Assembly (NCBI GenBank): GCA_011046405.1
Contig: DSAR01000233.1
Coordinates: 1 to 5,125 of the forward strand
Direction of reading: 5' to 3'
Length of the DNA stretch: 5,125 nt
Source: Chloroflexota bacterium
Lineage (GTDB): Bacteria; Chloroflexota; Anaerolineae; B4-G1
How positions within the stretch are numbered: the stretch's first letter is position 1; every line of letters begins with the position of its first letter. The notes below the pieces were generated by a model. The model was not told the origin of the DNA. It searched no databases and saw only the letters and a list, made by a program, of their open reading frames with translations. A program made the translations under genes and the position numbers. Below are positions 1-4,505 of the stretch, one piece after another.

Positions 1-65
1 ATGATGGCCCTTGCCCCATCGACGCGGATTGTGATCCGCACTGCACACGTAGGCTGAGCAGTTAC
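1..65 (-). other. Leader or start of the T-box-controlled gene (incomplete)
   Basis: On the minus strand this is the sequence just past the T-box terminator, so it belongs to the 5' end of the regulated transcript. A 6-bp inverted repeat (GCGGAT/ATCCGC with a 4-nt gap, about 27-42) is visible. A GTG in this repeat opens a frame reading MRITIRVDGARAI to the edge. It has no Shine-Dalgarno sequence, so I do not call it a gene start. The true start probably lies beyond the left edge. Confidence 0.4.
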
Positions 66-102
66 AAAATAAAAATGCCCGCCCCTTTTCAGGGACGGGC
101 AT
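66..102 (-). terminator. T-box intrinsic terminator
   Basis: On the minus strand, AUGCCCGUCCCU (91-102) pairs over 12 bp, with one U-G wobble, with AGGGGCGGGCAU (75-86). The loop is GAAA, followed by UUUUAUUUUG. This is a textbook intrinsic terminator downstream of the T-box motif, and it would stop transcription before the regulated gene when the tRNA is charged. Confidence 0.92.
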
Positions 103-118
103 CCTCAGTTCGCACAGC

Positions 119-148
119 CACACCCATCCCGGTCCAGGGACGGGTGTG
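119..148 (-). promoter_or_regulatory. Extra hairpin competing with the T-box antiterminator
   Basis: A 12-bp stem (137-148 with 119-130, one G-U wobble) has the 6-nt loop UGGACC and no U-tract, so it is not a terminator itself. Its 5' arm holds the CGUCCCUGG needed for the antiterminator: CCGGGG (168-173) with CCCUGG (134-139) and GCG (158-160) with CGU (140-142), around the bulge UGGUACC (161-167). The hairpin and the antiterminator therefore exclude each other. The 10-nt block CCCGUCCCUG recurs in the terminator (90-99 and 135-144). Confidence 0.75.
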
Positions 149-157
149 ACGGACACT

Positions 158-171
158 CGCGGTACCACCCC
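158..171 (-). promoter_or_regulatory. T-box motif (antiterminator 5' strand)
   Basis: GGGGUGGUACCGCG differs from the family consensus AGGGUGGNACCGCG only in the first base. In known T-boxes the UGGN bulge pairs with the free NCCA 3' end of uncharged tRNA. Here N is U, which predicts a tRNA with discriminator base A. Confidence 0.93.
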
Positions 172-202
172 GGTTAGGCGGCCCATATCTCACCATATAA
201 AC

Positions 203-227
203 AAAAAACGCGCCGATGTCGGCGCGT
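203..227 (-). promoter_or_regulatory. Stem III-position hairpin with a U6 tract
   Basis: ACGCGCCGA and UCGGCGCGU (208-216 and 219-227) form a perfect inverted repeat. The minus-strand RNA continues as UUUUUUGUUU. By position, just before the T-box antiterminator domain, it is Stem III of the riboswitch. By form, it is also an intrinsic terminator. It may do either or both. Confidence 0.65.
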
Positions 228-504
228 CGTGGGATAAAAGCCAGCCTCACTCGTTAGGCAGATGCAGCCTTACAAGAAGATCTCGTAAAGCGACATCCTC
301 AGCCGTGATAACGGTGGCGTCTCCGGCTCGGACTACTCCGAATGAGGGTGTTTGTGATCATCCCTCGCTCGTTTCGGCGAGCAACTCCCGGGGCCATTCA
401 ACACCGGCGCCGGTATCGGGCTCACAGCACTTCGCCCGACTCTCTGAACCCCGCTTCGGTGTTTACTTCTCCCGATCGTAGTTTTTCTATCTTCAATTGT
501 CGTA

Positions 505-532
505 AGTATAACACAGAAAAGCGCTGCGTCAA
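505..532 (-). promoter_or_regulatory. Promoter of the T-box leader
   Basis: TTGACG (527-532) and TATACT (505-510) on the minus strand are separated by 16 bp, a good sigma70-type match. The predicted start near 498 begins the T-box leader just before Stem I. It lies 15 bp past the thioredoxin stop codon. Confidence 0.78.
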
Positions 533-546
533 GACGGGCAGACGCA
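525..546 (-). terminator. Weak terminator or operator after the thioredoxin gene
   Basis: Directly after the thioredoxin stop codon the minus strand has TGCGTC, 10 nt, then GACGCA, a 6-bp inverted repeat. AGCGCTTTTC follows, giving only a short T-run. The 3' arm overlaps the -35 box of the T-box promoter, so it could also be a regulatory palindrome. Confidence 0.4.
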
Positions 547-873
547 TCATTCGATATAAGGTAGTAGTTCTTCGGCCAGGGCTTGCTTGGTGCGGTACCC
601 GACAACGCGCGTCTTCTCGACGCCCTTATAAAACAGAATCAATGTGGGTATGCCCTGAATACCATAGCGTTGAGGGATGTTTCGGTTGTTGTCCACGTCC
701 AGCTTGGCCACTCGTAACTTATCTGCGTATTCCTCGGCGATTTCTTCGACGATGGGTGCAACCATCTTGCAAGGGCCGCACCACTCGGCCCAGAAATCCA
801 CCAGGGTAGGTTCCGCAGCCTGCAACACGTCGCTTTCGAACGTCTCGTCAGTGACCTCGATTGGTTTCGTCAT
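547..873 (-). CDS. trxA: Thioredoxin
   Basis: A 108-residue cytosolic thiol-disulfide oxidoreductase that reduces protein disulfides with electrons from thioredoxin reductase. The length is typical of single-domain thioredoxins. Visible features are VDFWAEWCGPCK with the redox Cys pair at residues 32 and 35, the buried Asp26 of VDFWA, the cis-proline Pro76 in GIPT, and a C-terminal VGYRTKQAL helix region with Gly92. An upstream in-frame ATG would add 35 residues unlike the family. I chose the inner ATG (871-873) because AGGAGG (879-884) lies 5 nt before it and the promoter at 899-927 lies inside the longer reading frame. It is probably monocistronic, since the next transcript has its own promoter right after the stop. 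The trxA symbol is by family; paralogs cannot be told apart here. Confidence 0.96.
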   Translation of the reverse strand: MTKPIEVTDETFESDVLQAAEPTLVDFWAEWCGPCKMVAPIVEEIAEEYADKLRVAKLDVDNNRNIPQRYGIQGIPTLILFYKGVEKTRVVGYRTKQALAEELLPYIE

Positions 874-898
874 GTGAGCCTCCTTTTGATGTGGGAGG

Positions 899-927
899 AT
901 TATCATATAGGTTGAAAATTTTGTCAA
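899..927 (-). promoter_or_regulatory. Promoter of the thioredoxin gene
   Basis: TTGACA (922-927), a 17-bp AT-rich spacer, and GATAAT (899-904) on the minus strand make a near-consensus sigma70 promoter. It sits 25 nt upstream of the thioredoxin start codon. A perfect palindrome GAGATATCTC (928-937) abuts the -35 box and could be an operator. Confidence 0.88.
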
Positions 928-962
928 GAGATATCTCCTGGACTCCTGGATATAATCTGGCC

Positions 963-991
963 TTGCGCTAACACACACTCGGCGTTATAAT
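963..991 (+). promoter_or_regulatory. Promoter of tRNA-Leu
   Basis: A consensus -10 TATAAT (986-991) lies 17 bp after a weak -35 TTGCGC (963-968). The predicted start would fall a few bases before the mature tRNA 5' end at 1004. It is divergent from the thioredoxin promoter, with 35 bp between the two -35 boxes. Confidence 0.7.
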
Positions 992-1003
992 GAGGCCTTG
1001 TAT

Positions 1004-1085
1004 GGGGAAGTGTCGGAACTGGCAGACGAGCGTGACTTAGGATCACGTGGAGCAATCCGTGCGGGTTCAAATCCCGCCTTCCCCA
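1004..1085 (+). tRNA. tRNA-Leu(UAG)
   Basis: The cloverleaf is complete. The acceptor stem is GGGGAAG/CTTCCCC (1004-1010 and 1078-1084). The D-loop holds AACTGGCAGA. The anticodon stem CGTGA/TCACG encloses loop CTTAGGA with anticodon TAG at 1038-1040. A long variable arm (TGGAGCAATCCG) is typical of class II tRNAs, and the T-arm is GCGGG TTCAAAT CCCGC. The discriminator is A1085, as expected for leucine. The CCA end is not encoded (TCG follows), so it must be added by a nucleotidyltransferase. It decodes CUA and, by wobble, other CUN codons. Confidence 0.96.
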
Positions 1086-1273
1086 TCGTCATCTTGTGTG
1101 GAGCCGCCCGGTTTCAGCGCGAGACTCCATCATTTGTAGATCCCATTTTTCCGGCTGAGTCCGGGTTAGGGCCTAACCAATGACATTCTTGCACAGCGAG
1201 CAAGAGCCGCTTCGCTTCTGCCATCGGCGCCCTTGATTGGTTCTGGCTTCTGCCAGGTTAGGAGTGAAAAAAC
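1086..1273 (+). promoter_or_regulatory. tRNA-tig spacer with palindrome and SD-complementary segment
   Basis: No convincing promoter or terminator is visible between the tRNA and tig, so read-through transcription is possible. The spacer holds a 7-bp palindrome GGTTAGG-G-CCTAACC (1164-1178). The GGTTAGG half recurs at 1256-1262, overlapping the tig Shine-Dalgarno AGGAG (1260-1264). CCTAACC (1172-1178) could therefore pair with the ribosome-binding site. A small hairpin CTGGC TTCT GCCAG (1243-1256) sits just upstream of the SD. Confidence 0.4.
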
Positions 1274-2626
1274 TTGAAAGTCACGACCCAAGCATTAGAA
1301 AACCGACGCCTCCGCGTCATCGTCGAGATGGACGAAGAACAGACACAGAAAGCGATGCGTCGCACCGCGCGGCACATCTCCAAGCAGGTCAAGATTCCCG
1401 GTTTCCGCAAGGGAAAGGCCCCATACGACGTCGTCATCCGACGCTTCGGCGAGGACGTCGTTCGCCAGGAAGCCGTCGAGAAGCTGGCTGAACAGGTCTT
1501 CAAAGACGCTTTAGAGCAGGAGGAAATCGTCCCTTACGCCCCCGGCGCGTTGGAAGAGATCGACTATGACCCCGTCACCTATACCTTCACGATCTCCTTG
1601 CCACCAGAGGTGGACCTGGGTGATTACCGCGATTATCGGCGGGACTATCCCGCGGTCAAGGTCCACGATGCCGAACTCCAAGAAACATTGGAGGATATTC
1701 GTGAGGAGTACGTCATCCTGGAGTTCGTCGAGCGACCGGCCGAATTAGGCGATGAGGTCATCATAGACGCAGATATTCTGACCCTCGCAGGTGAGCCTCT
1801 CGCCAGCGAATCCGAACTCAGCCTGGTGATGGACCCACAGAGATCCGGTCAACTGCCGGGCATCGTGGAGGCTCTCGTCGGGATGGCGCCGGAGGAAGAA
1901 CGCACGTTTAACCTGACGCTGCCCGACGATTTCCAAGATGCAGCGATGCAGGGAGAAGAAGTCACCATTATCGTCGAGATGTTGGCGGTATACGAGCGCA
2001 CGCTGCCCGACATCGACGATGACCTGGCCCGCACCACCGGAAACTACGAAACCCTGGAGGCATTGAAGGAATATCTCCGGGAAGACCTGCTGGAGGATGC
2101 CCAAAAGAGGAGCGAGCATCAATACACCGAGCAGGTTCTGGAAGACATATACGAGATGGCAACCGTCGAGTTCCCGCCAGAGGCACTGGAGGAAGAATTG
2201 GACCAGGCGGTCACCGAGACGGAGAAACGAATCAAACGCGAGATGCGACTCTCGCTGGATGACTTCCTCCGAATTCAAAACCTGACCCTGGAGGAACTCC
2301 GAGAGGAGATGAAGCCCCAGGTGACGCAGCAGCTTAAACGAGCTTTGATGCTGGGTAAAGTCGTCTATCAAGAGGGTCTGCACGTCAGTTCAGAAGAGAT
2401 CGAGGTGCGCATCGAAGAGATGAGCGCTCAATACAAGTCCAGAACCGAGCAAGTCCGCGCCAAACTCCAAACCGAAGAGGAACGGGAGAAGATACGCAAT
2501 AAGCTGTACACAGAAAAGGCGATCGATCGGCTGGTCGCCATCGCCAAGGGTGAAGCGCCCCCACTGGAACCCGTCGAGGATCAGACAGCCGCTCAAGAAG
2601 ACGAAGGAGAAGAGAGCAATGAATAA
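1274..2626 (+). CDS. tig: Trigger factor (ribosome-associated chaperone, PPIase)
   Basis: A 450-residue chaperone that docks at the ribosomal exit tunnel and shields nascent chains; the length fits the family. The N-terminal ribosome-binding domain (about 1-115) holds the signature GFRKGKAP at 43-50. A FKBP-type peptidyl-prolyl isomerase domain spans about 157-238, recognisable from GDEVIIDADI and LPGIVEALVGMAPEEERTF. It lacks the usual DFVG and FEGG segments, so isomerase activity may be weak. The C-terminal part (about 250-430) is helical and charged, matching the substrate-cradling arms. The last 20 or so residues are acidic and low-complexity (EDEGEESNE). The start is TTG, supported by AGGAG (1260-1264) 9 nt upstream and by alignment of MKVTTQALEN with the family N-terminus. 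The end overlaps clpP by 8 nt, which indicates a shared mRNA and translational coupling. Confidence 0.96.
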   Translation: MKVTTQALENRRLRVIVEMDEEQTQKAMRRTARHISKQVKIPGFRKGKAPYDVVIRRFGEDVVRQEAVEKLAEQVFKDALEQEEIVPYAPGALEEIDYDPVTYTFTISLPPEVDLGDYRDYRRDYPAVKVHDAELQETLEDIREEYVILEFVERPAELGDEVIIDADILTLAGEPLASESELSLVMDPQRSGQLPGIVEALVGMAPEEERTFNLTLPDDFQDAAMQGEEVTIIVEMLAVYERTLPDIDDDLARTTGNYETLEALKEYLREDLLEDAQKRSEHQYTEQVLEDIYEMATVEFPPEALEEELDQAVTETEKRIKREMRLSLDDFLRIQNLTLEELREEMKPQVTQQLKRALMLGKVVYQEGLHVSSEEIEVRIEEMSAQYKSRTEQVRAKLQTEEEREKIRNKLYTEKAIDRLVAIAKGEAPPLEPVEDQTAAQEDEGEESNE

Positions 2627-3239
2627 GAACCCCCGTTTGCCCCAGGCCCTTATCCCTATGGTCGTCGAGACGACCGGTCGCGGCGAGCGCGCCTACGATA
2701 TCTACTCCCGATTGCTCAAGGATCGCATCGTCTTCGTTGGAATGCCCATCAACGACCAGTTGGCTAATCTGATTGTGGCCCAGCTGCTCTACCTGGCCGG
2801 TGAGGACCCTGATCGACCCATCCGGATGTACATCAATTGCCCCGGTGGCATCGTCTACCATGGGCTCGCCATCTACGACACGATGCAACAGGTTCCCGTC
2901 CCGGTCGAGACCTACGCCGTGGGCGTCACGGCCAGCATGGGCACCGTGCTGCTGGCTGCCGGGACCGAGGGCCGTCGCTACGCCTTGCCCCACGCCACCG
3001 TTCACATGCACCCCGCAGGCGGGAGCACCCAGGGCTACGCGCCCGACGTCGAGATCCAGTACAAGGAGCTCAAGCGCGTCGAGGATTTGATTCACCAGCT
3101 CCTATCTCAGCACACCAAGCAGACGGTAGAGCAGATCGCCGCCGACTTCGACCGAGATCGTTTCATGACGGCCGATGAGGCAGTCGAGTACGGGCTGGTC
3201 GACCAGATCCTGACGTCGACGCAGGATAAAGAGAAATAA
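2619..3239 (+). CDS. clpP: ATP-dependent Clp protease proteolytic subunit
   Basis: A 206-residue serine peptidase that forms the tetradecameric chamber of the Clp protease and needs an AAA+ partner (ClpX, ClpA or ClpC) to unfold substrates. By alignment with E. coli ClpP the catalytic triad is Ser106 (TASMG), His131 (HMHPAGG) and Asp180 (DRDRF), all present. The N-terminal LIPMVVE and RGERAYDIYSRLLKDR blocks and the C-terminal DEAVEYGLVDQIL are also typical. Unusual points are INCPGG instead of INSPGG at 72-77, GVTASMG instead of GxAASMG, and HMHPAGG instead of the usual IHQPLGG, so it may be a divergent paralog. The ATG start lies inside the end of tig, with AAGGAG (2604-2609) 9 nt before it. 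A longer upstream in-frame start would add 23 residues unlike ClpP. A strong terminator follows, and clpX is not next. Confidence 0.96.
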   Translation: MNKNPRLPQALIPMVVETTGRGERAYDIYSRLLKDRIVFVGMPINDQLANLIVAQLLYLAGEDPDRPIRMYINCPGGIVYHGLAIYDTMQQVPVPVETYAVGVTASMGTVLLAAGTEGRRYALPHATVHMHPAGGSTQGYAPDVEIQYKELKRVEDLIHQLLSQHTKQTVEQIAADFDRDRFMTADEAVEYGLVDQILTSTQDKEK

Positions 3240-3261
3240 CATCACTTGTTTCTCAACGTAC

Positions 3262-3304
3262 AAGGCACGAGTCTCAGCCACACTGGCTAACTCGTGCCTT
3301 TTTG
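3262..3304 (+). terminator. Terminator of the tig-clpP transcript
   Basis: AAGGCACGAG (3262-3271) and CTCGTGCCTT (3291-3300) pair perfectly over 10 bp. A second small stem, GCCA/TGGC, lies inside the loop, and a run of T continues from the 3' arm (3299-3303). It begins 22 nt after the clpP stop. Confidence 0.93.
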
Positions 3305-3308
3305 CTTA

Positions 3309-3404
3309 AGAAACCTGGTTTATTTGACGAGATCCTCTGGGCGCTCTAGAATTTCTTGAAAAGTGAAAATCTCCATTGGCTCAGGTAACAAAAACCCGGT
3401 TTCT
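3309..3404. repeat. Inverted pair of AGAAACCYGGTTT repeats
   Basis: AGAAACCTGGTTT at 3309-3321 matches, at 12 of 13 positions, the reverse complement of AAACCCGGTTTCT at 3392-3404. Each copy is nearly palindromic itself (AAACC/GGTTT). From general familiarity, such motifs are frequent between genes in Chloroflexota. The rest of the 3305-3486 spacer shows no gene. Confidence 0.5.
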
Positions 3405-3422
3405 GGAAAATGCTGTTCTTGG

Positions 3423-3441
3423 GGCTTTGTCTTTCAAAGCC
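3423..3441. other. Hairpin between the convergent genes
   Basis: GGCTTTG and CAAAGCC form a 7-bp stem with the 5-nt loop TCTTT. It lies 46 bp past the cupin stop codon on the minus strand. No T-tract follows on either strand, so it is at best a weak or factor-dependent terminator, or an mRNA-end stabiliser. Confidence 0.4.
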
Positions 3442-3486
3442 TACGTCCGTTCCGCAGGATCACAACCGGCGTTCTATTTCATTATT

Positions 3487-4167
3487 TCATTTACCTTGTT
3501 GCCCCTCACGTGTGACCTGGGCCAAGAGGGTGTTCTTGGTCGTGCTGAGGTGATACACGACATCTCTTGGCGCCACGGTCAAGTCGCCCGGGTGCAAATG
3601 GACCATGCTGCGAGAAGCTCGCACCGTCGCCGTGCCCTCTAGGATCAAAAACGACACGTCGTGAGGAGCTGGCGTCGGGAGCGACCACGTTCCCTCTCCC
3701 CACGCCACCTGTACCACTGCCCCCGCAATCCGGGCTACAGTCTGGAACCGGAACGGCTTGACCAGCGACCGGGCGGTCTTGATCAGGCTGACGTGTTGGA
3801 GTTTCGCCTCGCCCGGCAGCCCGTACAGACGACGATTCCCGTTCTTTCGATCAGCGACGAAGCCACACCGCAGAAGCAGTACGTCGGCCCGCGCGCCGGC
3901 CCGGGAGCGATGTTCCACCCCCTTGGGCACCACCGTCAATTCCCCCGGTTGGAGTTGCAAGGTGCCCCACTCGCTGTCCAGGAACATCGTGCCCTGGTGC
4001 ACCCAGAACAGCTCGTCGTTATCCAGGTGCCGGTGCCAGTCCAGGACCCCCTGGCAGATGTAGAGACTGACGACGAGGTCTCCCACCGTGGCGACATTGA
4101 CCATCGAGAAAGGCTGGTGTAACTTACGGGCTATCTCAGTGATATTGACTTTTTTCAGATCAATCAT
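3487..4167 (-). CDS. Two-domain cupin protein
   Basis: A 226-residue protein with two cupin beta-barrel domains and no signal peptide or membrane segment. The first domain (about 1-105) has a full metal site: motif 1 GVLDWHRHLDNDELFWVHQG gives His45, His47 and Glu52, and motif 2 GELTVVPKGVEH gives His86. It resembles small single-domain cupins of the mannose-6-phosphate-isomerase-like group (COG0662), which often start MIDLKK. The second domain (about 135-220) keeps the fold pattern and motif 2 (GDLTVAPRDVVYH, His206), but the aligned ligands are Pro164, Pro166 and Val171, so it should not bind metal in the same way. The substrate is unknown. The gene stands alone between a convergent clpP and a repeat-rich spacer. 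The start is the first ATG, with the -10 box only 6 nt upstream. Confidence 0.85.
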   Translation of the reverse strand: MIDLKKVNITEIARKLHQPFSMVNVATVGDLVVSLYICQGVLDWHRHLDNDELFWVHQGTMFLDSEWGTLQLQPGELTVVPKGVEHRSRAGARADVLLLRCGFVADRKNGNRRLYGLPGEAKLQHVSLIKTARSLVKPFRFQTVARIAGAVVQVAWGEGTWSLPTPAPHDVSFLILEGTATVRASRSMVHLHPGDLTVAPRDVVYHLSTTKNTLLAQVTREGQQGK

Positions 4168-4173
4168 AGATGC

Positions 4174-4202
4174 ATTATACTTTGTCGATCACAAAGGAGC
4201 AA
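4174..4202 (-). promoter_or_regulatory. Promoter of the cupin gene, probably leaderless mRNA
   Basis: On the minus strand TATAAT (4174-4179) lies 17 bp after TTGCTC (4197-4202). Only 6 nt separate the -10 box from the ATG, so transcription should start at or next to the start codon. No Shine-Dalgarno sequence is present, which agrees with a leaderless transcript. Confidence 0.7.
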
Positions 4203-4207
4203 GTAGC

Positions 4208-4270
4208 ATGCCCAGCCTGCTTGCCAGCACCTATCCCCTCAGGTATAATTCAGATGTATCTTCTCAATAA
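4208..4270 (+). CDS. Possible 20-residue small ORF (unproven)
   Basis: ATG at 4208 follows AAGGAG (4194-4199) by 8 nt and opens a 20-codon frame ending in TAA. The peptide begins MPSLLASTYPLRYN and resembles nothing I know. Its ribosome-binding site overlaps the -35 box of the divergent cupin promoter, and its 3' end runs into the left arm of the inverted repeat at 4253. No clear plus-strand promoter is visible. The SD spacing is the only support; chance is the likelier explanation. Confidence 0.15.
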   Translation: MPSLLASTYPLRYNSDVSSQ

Positions 4271-4368
4271 GTTGGGGAGCTGTGGCCGGTCTCCCGACCG
4301 AGCCACAGCGGGCACGGTCAGGAGACCGGCCCGAGCGAGTTTGCCCCGGTTTATTGAGATGATACATC
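4253..4368. repeat. Long nested palindrome (MITE- or REP-like element)
   Basis: 25-nt arms at 4253-4277 (starting GATGTATC) and 4344-4368 (ending GATACATC) match at 21 positions. Three of the four mismatches become G-U pairs in plus-strand RNA, leaving one U-U. Inside, GGCCGGTCTCC (4284-4294) pairs perfectly with GGAGACCGGCC (4321-4331), enclosing GACCG/CGGTC. A competing 8-bp pair GCTGTGGC (4279-4286) with GCCACAGC (4302-4309) also exists. There is no coding capacity. It looks like a non-autonomous or structured intergenic repeat; its copy number cannot be judged here. Confidence 0.7.
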
Positions 4369-4369
4369 C

Positions 4370-4452
4370 AGATCACGAATAGTACGAATGCCCTTCCAAT
4401 CTCTGACATTCAACTTCCAGGAGAATTCGTCCATTCGTGAGATTCGTGATCT
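4370..4452. repeat. Second inverted repeat with ATTCGTGA units
   Basis: Arms of 21 nt at 4370-4390 (starting AGATCACGAAT) and 4432-4452 (ending ATTCGTGATCT) match at 18 positions. ATTCGTGA is repeated at 4433-4440 and 4442-4449, with a related AATTCGT at 4424-4430. The element begins one base after the palindrome at 4253-4368. ATTCGTG-rich intergenic repeats are familiar from several environmental phyla. No gene is seen within it. Confidence 0.6.
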
Positions 4453-4505
4453 CAACCATCTTTGGCAGTGAATCATCCGACCCAGTTAGTAAAGGCATCT
4501 AACGC

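Larger units (their letters stand above)
66..498 (-). promoter_or_regulatory. Class I T-box riboswitch leader (tRNA-sensing)
   Basis: The leader is predicted to sense an uncharged tRNA and switch transcription on for a gene beyond the left edge, usually one for amino-acid charging, synthesis or uptake. Seen in order along the minus strand: Stem I base (UCGGG 471-475 with CCCGG 388-392); AGUAA loop-E-like motif (463-467); CACCG/CGGUG stem (457-461 with 402-406); AGAGAG (440-445) followed by hairpin UCGGGC/GCCCGA with GCUG in its loop (416-439); a specifier-loop strand UUGAAUGGC (393-401); a 10-bp hairpin (268-290); a GC-rich hairpin at the Stem III position (208-227); the T-box GGGGUGGUACCGCG (158-171); and a terminator. 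The specifier is ambiguous. UGG (Trp) fits the spacing. AUG (Met) fits the following purine and the UGGU bulge, which expects discriminator base A, whereas bacterial tRNA-Trp normally has G73. The riboswitch call is firm; the amino acid is not. Confidence 0.9.

Noticed and set aside
342..809. 155-codon plus-strand reading frame across the T-box leader and thioredoxin gene
   Set aside because: It is antisense to a clear thioredoxin gene and to the structured leader, and its Arg- and Ser-rich translation matches no family.
951..956. A second TATAAT on the plus strand upstream of tRNA-Leu
   Set aside because: No -35 box lies at a suitable distance (TTGTCA is 24 bp away), and the -10 at 986-991 fits the tRNA start much better.
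1099..1150. Terminator after the tRNA
   Set aside because: TGGAG/CTCCA is only 5 bp around a long loop, and the T5 run at 1146-1150 is not next to it.
998..1183. 61-codon plus-strand reading frame starting at the tRNA
   Set aside because: It covers the whole tRNA-Leu. GVSELADERDLGSR-type text is a common false translation of leucine/serine tRNAs.
1745..2383. 212-codon minus-strand reading frame opposite tig
   Set aside because: It is an antisense shadow of the helical, Glu-rich trigger factor sequence, reading as Leu/Gln-rich text with no family match.
2385..3095. 236-codon minus-strand reading frame opposite tig and clpP
   Set aside because: It is a shadow of GC-rich coding DNA; both sense genes are certain and it has no ribosome-binding site or recognisable domain.
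4253..4452. CRISPR array
   Set aside because: The repeats are inverted pairs and short ATTCGTGA units, with no regularly spaced identical direct repeats.
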